Positions 45,785 through 55,013 of a stretch of DNA of 64,000 bases are shown here, in pieces; positions within the stretch are counted from its first letter, which is position 1, and the number at the start of each line of letters is the position of its first letter. The DNA lies in assembly GCF_012911605.1 (NCBI RefSeq), contig NZ_JAAMPT010000202.1, forward strand, positions 1-64,000, written 5' to 3'. Origin of the DNA: Flavobacterium solisilvae (lineage in GTDB: Bacteria; Bacteroidota; Bacteroidia; Flavobacteriales; Flavobacteriaceae). The translations under genes were made by a program, and so were the position numbers. A model generated the notes under the pieces. It was not told where the DNA came from. It worked only from the letters and a program-made list of their open reading frames with translations, and ran no database searches.

Positions 45785-46833
45785 AACGTTTTATCCCTAT
45801 AATAATTAATCAACAAATCCACAAACTTGCTATAGCTATCAATTCCGTCTTCTTGTTGGTTAGACTTTAAATATTGATCATAAAAAGCATGAAAAGCTTT
45901 ATCAATAAACGTATCATATTGTTTCCAAAAAGCTTCACTTTCTCGGTAGTTTTCAATAATTCCGGGATTGATTTTTTGCTTTAATTGTTCAAATAGTTTT
46001 TCATTTTTTGCGGCAATATTTCCTAAACAATATCGCAATGCGTTGGCATAAGCCGAATATTGAAAATACAAATCGTCATTTTTTATTCCGGCAAGAAAAC
46101 CAATAAAATTACATTCACTTTCACTTCCAAAACCAATTTGATGTGCTATTTCATGACAAACCACATTTGGAAAACCATACATCGGTAATTTATCATTAAC
46201 CTGAGCTTCATTAGTAAACGGATTAAGATAACCACCAAACCCCATATAAGTTAAAGGTAAACTTAGTAGCGATTTCTTCTGACTTGGAACGGAATAGCTG
46301 AAATATGAATGTTGTTTTGCCAAATGCTCATAACCGTTTTGTGTCATTTCAAACACTTGGTTTTGAGTATAAGGATTAGTTACTTTCTTCGTTTTGTCAT
46401 TCGTAATCTTCAGTTGAATTTCATTCGTTTTGACAATCAGTTTTTTGGTGAAATTCAATAAATCTTCATCAGTATATTCTCGGCTGATTTGCATTTTCTC
46501 AAAAAGTGGCACACGATAATAATTCAATGCCCAAAGGAAATGAAACGCAAAATAAATCACCGAAATACAACTCAAAACACTTAGCGTTATATTTTTCCAA
46601 CCCGTTTTCCTGTTTTTAATCAGCCAATAAATAGCATAAAGTATAGCAATCGAATAAATCAAATCACCAACAGAAAATGGAATCTTACCTAATAAAGTTC
46701 GGCTGATTTTAGAAATGTAAACATACAAACCATTGCTGTACCATTTCTCTACAAATTCAGGGAAATAAACTAAAATCTTCAGAAATACTATCTGAAAGAC
46801 TAAAAATAACGGAAGAATATATTTTCGTTTCAC
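45781..46833 (-). CDS. DUF3810 membrane metallopeptidase-like protein
   Basis: A 350-residue protein with two or three N-terminal hydrophobic helices (LVFQIVFLKILVYFPEF, VGDLIYSIAILYAIYWLI, LSVLSCISVIYFAFHFLW) and a large extracytoplasmic domain. That domain contains a zinc protease signature HEIAH (227-231) followed by Glu240 in GFGSESECNF, a likely third ligand, as in gluzincins. No substrate or pathway is known to me. It is convergent with the OmpA trio, with four bases of overlap. Confidence 0.75.
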   Translation of the reverse strand: MKRKYILPLFLVFQIVFLKILVYFPEFVEKWYSNGLYVYISKISRTLLGKIPFSVGDLIYSIAILYAIYWLIKNRKTGWKNITLSVLSCISVIYFAFHFLWALNYYRVPLFEKMQISREYTDEDLLNFTKKLIVKTNEIQLKITNDKTKKVTNPYTQNQVFEMTQNGYEHLAKQHSYFSYSVPSQKKSLLSLPLTYMGFGGYLNPFTNEAQVNDKLPMYGFPNVVCHEIAHQIGFGSESECNFIGFLAGIKNDDLYFQYSAYANALRYCLGNIAAKNEKLFEQLKQKINPGIIENYRESEAFWKQYDTFIDKAFHAFYDQYLKSNQQEDGIDSYSKFVDLLINYYRDKTF

Positions 46834-46888
46834 GTCTTAAATTTGCTATAAAAATACTTATATTTAAAAAACTCCGTATTCTTTTTTG

Positions 46889-46896
46889 TAAATTTG
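46889..46896 (+). promoter_or_regulatory. -7 box of the toxin-antitoxin pair
   Basis: TAAATTTG fits TAnnTTTG, 19 nt before the antitoxin ATG. Confidence 0.4.
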
Positions 46897-46915
46897 TAAT
46901 TCAATTTTATGATTT

Positions 46916-47134
46916 ATGACACAAATCACTTTAAATATTCCAGATAACGAACTAGGTTTCTTTTTGAAACTTATAGAAAAATTTAATTACGAACCGTTGA
47001 TTAATGATTTTTCTGTAAATCAAGAGATGAAAGAGTTGTTAGACGAAAGAAGAAATTCATCTGTTGAGGAAGATTATGTTGCTTGGGAAGAAGTTAAAAA
47101 ACAAATTCGTTTTAAATCAAACAATGAGTTATAA
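46916..47134 (+). CDS. Putative antitoxin of a ParE/RelE-type system
   Basis: A 72-residue acidic protein. The N-terminal strand MTQITLNIPDNEL could form a ribbon-helix-helix-like DNA-binding start or the simple clamp seen in many Bacteroidota antitoxins. The C-terminal half (MKELLDERRNSSVEEDYVAWEEVKKQI) is typical of the toxin-wrapping end. It overlaps the toxin gene by 11 bases, the classic order antitoxin then toxin. The exact antitoxin family is not recognised. Confidence 0.7.
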   Translation: MTQITLNIPDNELGFFLKLIEKFNYEPLINDFSVNQEMKELLDERRNSSVEEDYVAWEEVKKQIRFKSNNEL

Positions 47135-47417
47135 GATTGTAATTGAACCCAGAGCAATTATAGATATTCAAGAAGCTGTTGATTATTATGATTTTAAACA
47201 AATTGGCTTAGGAGAATATTTTTATACCGCTTTAGAAGAACATATCGAAGTTTTAAAAATAAATCCCTTGTTTCAGGTTCGATATAAAGATTATCACGGA
47301 CTTCCAATCAAAAAATTCCCATTTATAATTTTCTACTTTGTTGATGAAAAGAAGAAAATAGTCTACATAATCTCTGTTTTTAATACTTTTTTAAACCCAA
47401 ATAAATATCCAAAATAA
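47124..47417 (+). CDS. ParE/RelE superfamily toxin
   Basis: A 97-residue protein from the ATG at 47124 (MSYKIVIEPRAIIDIQEAVDYY). An in-frame start at 47064 exists but would overlap the antitoxin by 71 bases and adds a non-homologous basic leader. The motifs fit the ParE branch of the RelE superfamily: the opening strand and helix, NPLFQVRYKDYHGLPIKKFPFIIFYFVDE, and a closing VFNTFLNPNKY. Whether it attacks gyrase or mRNA is not predictable. The pair may be chromosomal junk or a maintenance module. Confidence 0.8.
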   Translation: MSYKIVIEPRAIIDIQEAVDYYDFKQIGLGEYFYTALEEHIEVLKINPLFQVRYKDYHGLPIKKFPFIIFYFVDEKKKIVYIISVFNTFLNPNKYPK

Positions 47418-47558
47418 CATACTAAAACAGGATGCACAAAGAAATTAAACTTTGTAACTTTGTCTTTTGAAATTTATAAACCAAACCATTTTCGTGAAAT
47501 TTTTACCAATCAATTAATTTGTGGAAATTTGTGGAATTTGTGTTAAAATAACAATTTA

Positions 47559-49025
47559 ATGAGCCAAGAAATTAGAAATCTGGAGCCAAAAGCGCTTTGG
47601 AATAAATTTGCCGATTTGAATGCCGTGCCACGTCCGTCTAAAAAAGAAGAACGTGTCATTGAATTCATGAAAAACTTCGGAAACAGTTTAGGATTAGAAA
47701 CTTTTGAAGATGAAATCCGAAATGTAATTATCCGCAAACCAGCAACTCCGGGAATGGAAAACCGCAAAACCGTTGTCTTACAAGGACATTTGGATATGGT
47801 TCACCAAAAAAATAATGATACCGATTTTGATTTCCTTACGCAAGGAATTGAGATGTATGTTGACGGCGACTGGGTTCGAGCAAAAGGAACAACACTTGGT
47901 GCTGACAACGGACTTGGAGTTGCAGCAATCATGGCAATTCTAGAAAGCAAAGACATTCCTCATCCTGCCATTGATGCACTTTTCACGATTGATGAAGAAA
48001 CCGGAATGACCGGAGCTTTGAACTTGAAAGGCGGAATTCTAAAAGGAGAAATTCTTTTAAATCTGGATACCGAAGAAGACGATGAAATCGACATCGGTTG
48101 TGCCGGTGGAATTGACGTTACCGCTACAAGAAAATACAACGAAGAAGAAACTCCAGAAGGTTCAAAAGGTTATACGATTACGGTAAAAGGTCTAAACGGC
48201 GGACATTCAGGAATGGATATTAACAAAGGTTTAGGTAATGCCAATAAGATTATGAACCGTCTTTTATTCGACGGATTTGAAAACTTTGGTCTTCAAATTG
48301 CCGAAATCAACGGCGGAAGTTTACGCAATGCTATTCCTAGAGAAAGCGTGGCTAAAGTAATCGTTGCCGGAATGTATGACGAAGCGTTTGTATTTGATAT
48401 GCAAGAAATCATCAATGATATCAAAGCAGAATACAAAACAATGGAGCCAAATTTAACGATTGAAATCGCAAAATCAGATGTACCGTCAAAAGTAATGGAT
48501 TTAGGTGTTCAGGAAGGTTTATTGCGAGCAATTTATGCTGCTCATAATGGCGTTTACAGGATGTCGGCTGATATGGCAGATTTAGTAGAAACATCAAACA
48601 ATATTGCACGTGTTATTGTAAAAGATGGAGAAATATCTATTCAGAATTTAACACGTTCGTCGGTTGAAAGTTCTAAAATGGATTTGGCAAATGGATTGCG
48701 TTCGGCTTATGAATTATTTGGTTGCGAAGTAGAATTCAGCGGAAGCTATCCAGGTTGGACACCCAATGTGAATTCTGAAATACTAGATGTATTAGTCAAT
48801 ATCTACGAAAAACAAAATGGTTCAAAACCCAATGTTGTGGCTTGTCACGCTGGATTAGAATGCGGAATTCTTGGAACTAATTATCCAGGAATGGATATGA
48901 TTTCATTTGGACCAACCATTCATGGTGCACATTCTCCAGATGAAAGAGCTTCAATTTCTTCTTCACAGAAGTTTTGGAAGTTTTACTTGGAGATTTTAGC
49001 GAATATTCCCGTGAAGAGTAACTAG
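47559..49025 (+). CDS. pepD: Aminoacyl-histidine dipeptidase PepD
   Basis: This is an M20 family zinc dipeptidase that cleaves dipeptides such as Xaa-His. Zinc ligand motifs are LQGHLDMVHQK, GADNGLG with the bridging Asp, IDEETGMTGA with the catalytic Glu, NLDTEEDDEI, and the final HGAHSPDERAS. The length of 488 residues is full length for PepD. It is cytoplasmic. Just upstream lie TTTGTGGAA-type short repeats. It is convergent with the SIR2-like gene, sharing a terminator. Confidence 0.93.
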   Translation: MSQEIRNLEPKALWNKFADLNAVPRPSKKEERVIEFMKNFGNSLGLETFEDEIRNVIIRKPATPGMENRKTVVLQGHLDMVHQKNNDTDFDFLTQGIEMYVDGDWVRAKGTTLGADNGLGVAAIMAILESKDIPHPAIDALFTIDEETGMTGALNLKGGILKGEILLNLDTEEDDEIDIGCAGGIDVTATRKYNEEETPEGSKGYTITVKGLNGGHSGMDINKGLGNANKIMNRLLFDGFENFGLQIAEINGGSLRNAIPRESVAKVIVAGMYDEAFVFDMQEIINDIKAEYKTMEPNLTIEIAKSDVPSKVMDLGVQEGLLRAIYAAHNGVYRMSADMADLVETSNNIARVIVKDGEISIQNLTRSSVESSKMDLANGLRSAYELFGCEVEFSGSYPGWTPNVNSEILDVLVNIYEKQNGSKPNVVACHAGLECGILGTNYPGMDMISFGPTIHGAHSPDERASISSSQKFWKFYLEILANIPVKSN

Positions 49026-49048
49026 TGAATAGTAAAAAGTAAATAGCA

Positions 49049-49079
49049 AACCTCGTTTAGAAATAGACGAGGTTTTTTT
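49049..49079. terminator. Bidirectional terminator
   Basis: AACCTCGTTT pairs with AGACGAGGTT, followed by a T run, between pepD and the convergent SIR2-like gene. Confidence 0.85.
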
Positions 49080-50271
49080 AATAATTTATCTTTTTAAGTT
49101 CGTCTTCTGTTGTTTCAAAGATTGTTTCTTTGTTTTCTTGAGTTATAAAAAAATCATTGGGAAGATAAAATTGGGTTAAAGATTTTTCATTATTCAAAAC
49201 TTCTATTTTGTTTTTAAAAAGATTTGGGTTTTTAAATAAATTTAAGATTAGTTCTTTTGTAGCATTAGGATCTTGATAAACTATTTTTTTTACTTTGTCT
49301 GGAACTAAACTATCAAACATATTTTGGTCAATTCGTCTGTTAAAAGCTGGAAAAGAGTAACCTATTATAACTAATATTTCGGTTTCAGATAATACTGAAT
49401 GTACTTTATTTGAAAAATCATCATTGGAATGTTCCCAAGAATATTTTATATAATTATCAAAATTAGTTTCTCCTTCAGTCAATGCGTTGTATAGAATTTT
49501 ATTATTTTCCCAATATTCTTCAAAACTTGTAAATCTATTTTCGGTATCACCACTTTTTACATTATAAAATCCTCGATGACCATTCAAATGAAAAACATCA
49601 TTATCAATTTTATTTTTTTGTATTTCTTTGAATTTAAATAGGTCATTTAATTCTTCATTCTTTATAAACTTACCATTATTAATAAAAAGTTTAAAGGTTT
49701 CTTCTAATTGTAAATCATAATTCCAACTAATAAATTTGAAATCACTATTTAGTTTAATTTCATTATTATTGTTTCTATCTAATAATATTGAAAAAAGAGA
49801 TTTATATCTATTGTCTATTCTTTGATACTTCGGAAATATTGATGGAACAAATTTTTTTTCAAGTGGAAAATGTTTGTCATTAGAAAAATGATAATATCGT
49901 TCTTCATGGAAACTTTCCCATAAATCAAAAAAGACACTAACACACATTTTTAGCTTTTTCAATTCATCAGTTTCTCCATTAAGATGAAGTTTTTTTGCAT
50001 AAGTATCAATGGTGTTATATTCTAAAGCTTTTTTACCAAAATAACCAATATGCCATAAAATTTGTGATTTGTTATCTGTAGGTATTTTAGAATTATCTTC
50101 ATTTGTGAATTTTAAAGCAACCCCATAAGCATATTTTACAGGATCTATTTCGCGGAAGATTTTTTCAAGCTCAAATTCTGCAATTTTCATCATCATTTCT
50201 GCTTGTTTATCTAATATAGGGCAAGCGTTATAACTTGCTCCAGCACCTAATAAATATGTAATTTTTGCCAT
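49078..50271 (-). CDS. SIR2-like domain protein, possible NADase of a defence type
   Basis: A 397-residue soluble protein. The start MAKITYLLGAGASYNACPI holds a Rossmann-type GAGAS (9-13). FISWNYDLQLEETF (180-193) contains the Asn184 that in SIR2-family NADases contacts NAD. VFHLNGHRGF (226-235) provides the His228 that fits the catalytic His of the family. LVIIGYSFPAFN (300-311) is the C-terminal Rossmann GYSF. These match the SIR2_2-like proteins found in bacterial defence systems such as Thoeris and the DSR proteins. No second effector or sensor domain is recognisable, and no known partner is adjacent. The gene is more AT-rich in look than its neighbours, which suggests gain by transfer. 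It lies 25 nt downstream of an AraC gene. Confidence 0.75.
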   Translation of the reverse strand: MAKITYLLGAGASYNACPILDKQAEMMMKIAEFELEKIFREIDPVKYAYGVALKFTNEDNSKIPTDNKSQILWHIGYFGKKALEYNTIDTYAKKLHLNGETDELKKLKMCVSVFFDLWESFHEERYYHFSNDKHFPLEKKFVPSIFPKYQRIDNRYKSLFSILLDRNNNNEIKLNSDFKFISWNYDLQLEETFKLFINNGKFIKNEELNDLFKFKEIQKNKIDNDVFHLNGHRGFYNVKSGDTENRFTSFEEYWENNKILYNALTEGETNFDNYIKYSWEHSNDDFSNKVHSVLSETEILVIIGYSFPAFNRRIDQNMFDSLVPDKVKKIVYQDPNATKELILNLFKNPNLFKNKIEVLNNEKSLTQFYLPNDFFITQENKETIFETTEDELKKINY

Positions 50272-50296
50272 AAATTTTTTTTTCTAAATATATCAT

Positions 50297-51160
50297 TTAA
50301 TTCAAACCTTTCCTAAATTCAATTGGCGTAATTCCGGTTTTCTTTTTAAACAATCGGGTAAAATAGGAGTAATCCTCAAAACCCAATTCGTCTCCAATTT
50401 GATTAACGGATTTTATCGGATTTACTAAAAGGCGTTTGGTTTCAAGAATAACTCGATTGGTAATAATTTCGGTAACGGTTTGGTTTAATATTTCTTTGCA
50501 AATTCTGTTTAAGTGTTTTAAGGTTATATTCATAGCATCGGCATAAAACGATGGCGATTTTTCGGTTTTATAATGTTGTTCTAAAAGCTGTTCCAACTGA
50601 TGTATTTTGTAATTATACGAATGCGAAACGTGATTAGAAATCGAAAGATATTTTCTGGAAATCTCGATATGAATACAATCCAAAAGATTTAATAATTTGT
50701 CTGTTTTCTTTGAAAAATCGGTTTGACTTTCGGAAATCATTAAATCAAAAAAAGGTTTGATTTTAGTGACTTCATTTTCATCCAAAATAATTTCGGGTTG
50801 GTTCATCACCGATTGATAAAACGGATAATCTTCCACTTTTTTATTGCCAAAATACAGATTGTACATTTCTTGCGAATAGAAGAAAATGTAACCATCAATG
50901 TCTTCGGATAATTGCCAGTTATGAATTTGTCCGGGTTGTAATACGAACAAACTTCCGGGTTTTATTTCATATTTAGCAAAATCAATTTCGTGTTTTCCTG
51001 TTCCGTTGGTAAACAAAACCAATAAATAAAAGTTGTGACGATGCGGTTTTTCTATAAAACTGTGCGCTTTTAAATGATTGGTAAACGTGTTGATATACAA
51101 TTCATTTTTACCTAAATCAGTTTTAAAGTTATGAATGCTATAAATAGGATGTTGTTTCAA
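50297..51160 (-). CDS. AraC family transcriptional regulator
   Basis: A 287-residue regulator. The N-terminal half is cupin-like (IEKPHRHNFYLLVLFTNG, EIKPGSLFVLQPGQIHNW), a small-molecule sensor. The C-terminal half is a double HTH: NITLKHLNRICKEILNQT and VNQIGDELGFEDYSYFTRLFKKKTGITPIEFRK, the classic AraC signature. The ligand and target are unknown. It is divergent from the DUF983 gene and precedes the SIR2-like gene on the same strand with a 25-nt gap, so co-transcription is possible. Confidence 0.92.
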   Translation of the reverse strand: MKQHPIYSIHNFKTDLGKNELYINTFTNHLKAHSFIEKPHRHNFYLLVLFTNGTGKHEIDFAKYEIKPGSLFVLQPGQIHNWQLSEDIDGYIFFYSQEMYNLYFGNKKVEDYPFYQSVMNQPEIILDENEVTKIKPFFDLMISESQTDFSKKTDKLLNLLDCIHIEISRKYLSISNHVSHSYNYKIHQLEQLLEQHYKTEKSPSFYADAMNITLKHLNRICKEILNQTVTEIITNRVILETKRLLVNPIKSVNQIGDELGFEDYSYFTRLFKKKTGITPIEFRKGLN

Positions 51161-51220
51161 AATGTCTTTTTTGTGCTATTATTGGCGAATATACAAAACA
51201 ATTCAATCAAATAACTGTAG

Positions 51221-51228
51221 TATCTTTG
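51221..51228 (+). promoter_or_regulatory. -7 box of the DUF983 gene
   Basis: TATCTTTG fits TAnnTTTG, 13 nt before the ATG. Confidence 0.45.
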
Positions 51229-51241
51229 TCAAAAAAAAATA

Positions 51242-51604
51242 ATGTTCAATAGCTTATACCATATTTTTCGAAACGAATGCCCAAGTTGTCATAAAGGAAA
51301 AGTCTTTGCCGACAAGAGTTTTTTCTTCAGCATGGGTTTTCCTAAAATGAATTCCCATTGCAGTTATTGTAACTATAAATTTGAAAAAGAACCGGGATAT
51401 TTTTTCGGTGCTATGTTCGTCAGTTATGGTGTTGCCGTTTTAGAAGGATTGCTCACTTATTTTTGCATTCGTCCTTTTTTTGATAGTAATTTTGATTTAT
51501 GGATGTTTCCAATTATTGCCTTTGTTTTGTTAAGTCTGACTTTTTTTAACATTCGATTTTCAAGAATGATTTGGATTTATATGTTCAAGAATTATTCGAA
51601 TTGA
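51242..51604 (+). CDS. DUF983 zinc-ribbon membrane protein
   Basis: A 120-residue protein. The N-terminal zinc ribbon has CPSC (NECPSCHKGKVF) and CSYC (HCSYCNYKFE), and two hydrophobic helices follow (FFGAMFVSYGVAVLEGLLTYF and MFPIIAFVLLSLTFFNIRF). This is the DUF983 layout common in Bacteroidota. Function unknown. It is divergent from the AraC regulator, which might control it. Confidence 0.85.
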   Translation: MFNSLYHIFRNECPSCHKGKVFADKSFFFSMGFPKMNSHCSYCNYKFEKEPGYFFGAMFVSYGVAVLEGLLTYFCIRPFFDSNFDLWMFPIIAFVLLSLTFFNIRFSRMIWIYMFKNYSN

Positions 51605-51709
51605 TGTTTGGTAATTATAAAGTTAAAAAGCGTTCACAATTGAACTTTTTTTTTATTTAATTTTTATACTTTTAATATAATTTTTACGTTATAAAGAAAA
51701 AGCCATTAT

Positions 51710-52762
51710 ATGAAAAAAATAGTGTTGTTGGTATTGTTATTGTCTTTGTTTTTTTCTTGTCAAAAAGAAGGCAAAATAGAAAATGTTGAGCGTGCGTTTT
51801 ACTATTGGAAAGGCAATAGTTTAGGTCAAGAAAACCACAGTCAAATTGAAAAGTTAAAAGTAAAAAAGTTATACGTCAAGTTATTTGAAGTAGATTACAG
51901 TGAAACTCGTGGCAATTTCCCTTATGAAAAAAACAGACCAAGTGTTTATGATTTTAAAGAATTAGATTCGGTTGAAGTCGTGCCAACTATTTTTATTAAG
52001 AACGGAATTTTTCAGTATAATGACGAAAAGTCTTTGGACAAATTAGCCGATAATATTGTGTTTTTAATCAACAAATACAGTTCATCTGTTGACTATTCAG
52101 GAAAAAAGGAACAAATCTTTACTTACAACGAAATTCAAATTGATTGCGACTGGACAAAATCAACCAAAGACAGATACTTTTATTTGCTAAAAAAAATTAA
52201 AGCACTTTCGCAAAAAGAATTGAGTTGTACACTGCGATTATACCCGTATAAATATCAAGATATTATGGGAATTCCGCCAGTTGATAAAGCTACTTTAATG
52301 TGTTATAACTTAATCAAACCATTATCACAAAAAGACAAAAATTCTATCCTAGATATTGATGAATTAAAAAAATATTTGAACCAAAAGAAATCGTATCCAT
52401 TGCATTTGGATATTGCATTACCAACATTTTATTGGACACAATTGTATCAAAATAATCGTTTCATGGAATTGATAAACTTGAGTACCAACGAAGTAAAAAG
52501 TTTTGCTAAAAACGTGAAACCGCTTTGGTATCAAGTAGAAAAAGACACTAGTATCAACTATCAAACCTATTTAAAACTTGGCGACCAATTAAAATGTGAA
52601 GACGTTTCTGTAAGTACTATTCAAGAAGCAATTTCAATTATAAAAAAGAATGTAAGCTTTGATAAGAACACCACAATCAGTTTATTTGATTTAGATAGCA
52701 GCACTTTTAAACAATATTCCAATGAAGAAATATCTAGTTTTTACGACGCTTTTACTAAGTAG
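51710..52762 (+). CDS. Exported lipoprotein of unknown function, possible TIM-barrel fold
   Basis: A 350-residue lipoprotein: MKKIVLLVLLLSLFFSC with Cys17, followed by QKEGK, not far from a surface-export signal. The body has alternating strand-helix units: RAFYYWKGNSL, KLKVKKLYVKLFEVDY, FTYNEIQIDCDWTKST, LSCTLRLYPYKY, TLMCYNLIKPL, LHLDIALPTFYW and KPLWYQV. This rhythm and the QIDCDWT strand end recall glycoside hydrolase-like TIM barrels of the DUF3142 type, but I do not claim the family. The last 41 bases overlap the next gene, which supports co-expression. Confidence 0.65.
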   Translation: MKKIVLLVLLLSLFFSCQKEGKIENVERAFYYWKGNSLGQENHSQIEKLKVKKLYVKLFEVDYSETRGNFPYEKNRPSVYDFKELDSVEVVPTIFIKNGIFQYNDEKSLDKLADNIVFLINKYSSSVDYSGKKEQIFTYNEIQIDCDWTKSTKDRYFYLLKKIKALSQKELSCTLRLYPYKYQDIMGIPPVDKATLMCYNLIKPLSQKDKNSILDIDELKKYLNQKKSYPLHLDIALPTFYWTQLYQNNRFMELINLSTNEVKSFAKNVKPLWYQVEKDTSINYQTYLKLGDQLKCEDVSVSTIQEAISIIKKNVSFDKNTTISLFDLDSSTFKQYSNEEISSFYDAFTK

Positions 52763-54992
52763 TTTTAGTAACGTTTTTTCTTGTGGTTATTCGCCTTATG
52801 GTGAAGATATTCGATATTCACTTTTTTTGCCCGAATATTTTAAATATACCGATTTCATGGCATTCAATTATAATACTCAATTGTTTGGTTTTGATTATGA
52901 ATATCAAAATCAATATGAGTCCAATGTAGATGATTGGTACAATTTTGTTCAAAAAAATGTTCCTGTTGAAGACATAAACGAATGTTTGAATACGTTAAAA
53001 TTGACTGATATTAATATCAATTCTCAGAATAAGTTTCTGCAATATTTATACAAAAACAAATTAAACAATGTTATTCAATATCTTATCATCGCCAAACAAT
53101 GTGAAGATGTAAACAATTTTGAATATGATGATCCGTGGGAAAGAGGCGAAACAAAAAGAGTTGATATTACGCCGTTTTTCAATAAGTTACAGCAACTAAT
53201 CGATAAAGAAAGGAGTAACTATCTGAAACGAAAATATGCTTTTCTAACCATTAGAACTGCCTATTATAACGGAAACCGAAATCTGATAAATACACTTTTT
53301 GAAAAGCATTTTGCTCAAGGCAAAAAAGATTATCTCTATTATTGGGCATTGTATTTTAATGCATTTCAAAATGAAAATGCAAGCGTTGATATTGCTAATA
53401 TTATGGCGTATTCTCCGGAAAAAAAATATGCAGCTTACTATTATTTTCATAACCAATTTAATCTTGAAAATGCTTTAGCTCACGCAAAATCAAATCAAGA
53501 AATTGCCAATATTTATGCCTATGCATCGGTGCAAAGAATTGAACCCAATTTGGATTATCTAAAAAATATTTATCAAAATAGTAACCAATCAAGAATTTTA
53601 GATTTTTTATTGTTGAGAGAAATTAACAAAATAGAGGATTGGATTTATACGCCATATTATACAAACTATTTGCCTTCTATTGAGTTTTCTGACTATTGGT
53701 GGAATGAAAATCAAGATATTGTTTACTCTACAGAAAAACTTCGTGAGCGTTCAGAAAAAGATAGAATGTATGCCAAGCAAGTTTTGGATTTTGTGAACTC
53801 GGTTGATTATTCCAAAATTAAAGACATTTCGTTGTGGAAAGCCGCTCAAATTCAATTGCTTTTTATGACAAAAGATTATGAAATATGTTTGAGTAAAATT
53901 AAGGCATTTGAAAAACAATTTTCAGATGAAAAAGTCTTTGCTCAAATAGAGAAAATAAAAGCGTTGTGCATTATTTCCAATCAAGAAATAGGCAAAGCAA
54001 TCATTAAAGAAGAAGCCAAACCAATCATACTAAAATACTTAAATGACGAGCGATTTTTGTTTTCGTTAGGAAGAGAATTAGAGTTTAGGAATAATCTTCC
54101 AGATGCTATGGCGTTGATTGCGCATGGAAATCAAAAAGGTGATAAATATTTTGGAGATTATTATACAAATACAGTTGAATGGCAAGGCAATCGATTGAAA
54201 AATTCAGGAAACCTAAAATATTTTTATGAGTATTTTGATTATCTCGATTTTGTTTACAGTGCCAATGAAATGCAAATTGTAATCAATAAATTAAACACAA
54301 AAATAAGCGATGATTTTAGCAAAACAATTTACAGTCAATTATTGAAAGACAAAAATTACCTAACTGATTTATTAGGAACAAAATACATTCGTGAAAATAG
54401 ATTGGTTCAAGCCGAAAGAACCTTCAAATCGTTAGGAAATAAATATTGGAACGAAAATTATAATTCTTGGGAAAGAGATAATTATGATGATTATTATACG
54501 TTTGATCAAAATCCATTTTATGATTTGAAGTACACGGAAAGTTTTATTCCCAAAAGAGAAAAATTTATAGTAACCAAATTATCGGTTACGCAGCATTTGA
54601 TAAAGTATTTGAAGATTGCCAATAATCCAAAAACCAAAAACCGAGATTACTATTATTTCTTGGTTGCCAATTGTTACTTGAGTATGACACAATATGGAAA
54701 TTCCTGGATGATGCGACGTTATAATTCAACTACAGATTTTAACGAAGGTAATAACGAATCGTATATTGATGAAATTGAATACCGAAACGGAAATTTAGCT
54801 CAAAAATATTATCATTTGGCATTTGAAAACGCAAAGACAGCAAAGTTTAAAGCATTATGCCTTCGAATGGAAGATTATGCAAAAGACAACGTTTTGAGTG
54901 ATTACCCAAAACTAAAATCCGCTTATCCCGATTATTTTAACGATTTATCCAGTTGTGATAATCTTGAGGACTATTTCAAAGCTCGACGATAA
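52722..54992 (+). CDS. Large exported alpha-helical repeat protein, unknown
   Basis: A 756-residue protein starting MKKYLVFTTLLLSSFSNVFSC, which looks like a lipoprotein signal with Cys21. The mature part is rich in Tyr, Asn, Asp and Lys. It is dominated by repeating helices of the TPR/Sel1 kind (for example IANIYAYASVQRIEPNLDYL and AERTFKSLGNKYWNENYNSW). No catalytic motif. It begins 41 bases inside the preceding lipoprotein gene, in another frame, so the two are translationally linked and likely act together at the cell envelope. Confidence 0.7.
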   Translation: MKKYLVFTTLLLSSFSNVFSCGYSPYGEDIRYSLFLPEYFKYTDFMAFNYNTQLFGFDYEYQNQYESNVDDWYNFVQKNVPVEDINECLNTLKLTDININSQNKFLQYLYKNKLNNVIQYLIIAKQCEDVNNFEYDDPWERGETKRVDITPFFNKLQQLIDKERSNYLKRKYAFLTIRTAYYNGNRNLINTLFEKHFAQGKKDYLYYWALYFNAFQNENASVDIANIMAYSPEKKYAAYYYFHNQFNLENALAHAKSNQEIANIYAYASVQRIEPNLDYLKNIYQNSNQSRILDFLLLREINKIEDWIYTPYYTNYLPSIEFSDYWWNENQDIVYSTEKLRERSEKDRMYAKQVLDFVNSVDYSKIKDISLWKAAQIQLLFMTKDYEICLSKIKAFEKQFSDEKVFAQIEKIKALCIISNQEIGKAIIKEEAKPIILKYLNDERFLFSLGRELEFRNNLPDAMALIAHGNQKGDKYFGDYYTNTVEWQGNRLKNSGNLKYFYEYFDYLDFVYSANEMQIVINKLNTKISDDFSKTIYSQLLKDKNYLTDLLGTKYIRENRLVQAERTFKSLGNKYWNENYNSWERDNYDDYYTFDQNPFYDLKYTESFIPKREKFIVTKLSVTQHLIKYLKIANNPKTKNRDYYYFLVANCYLSMTQYGNSWMMRRYNSTTDFNEGNNESYIDEIEYRNGNLAQKYYHLAFENAKTAKFKALCLRMEDYAKDNVLSDYPKLKSAYPDYFNDLSSCDNLEDYFKARR

Positions 54993-55013
54993 AAAAAACT
55001 CCGAAAATTTAGA

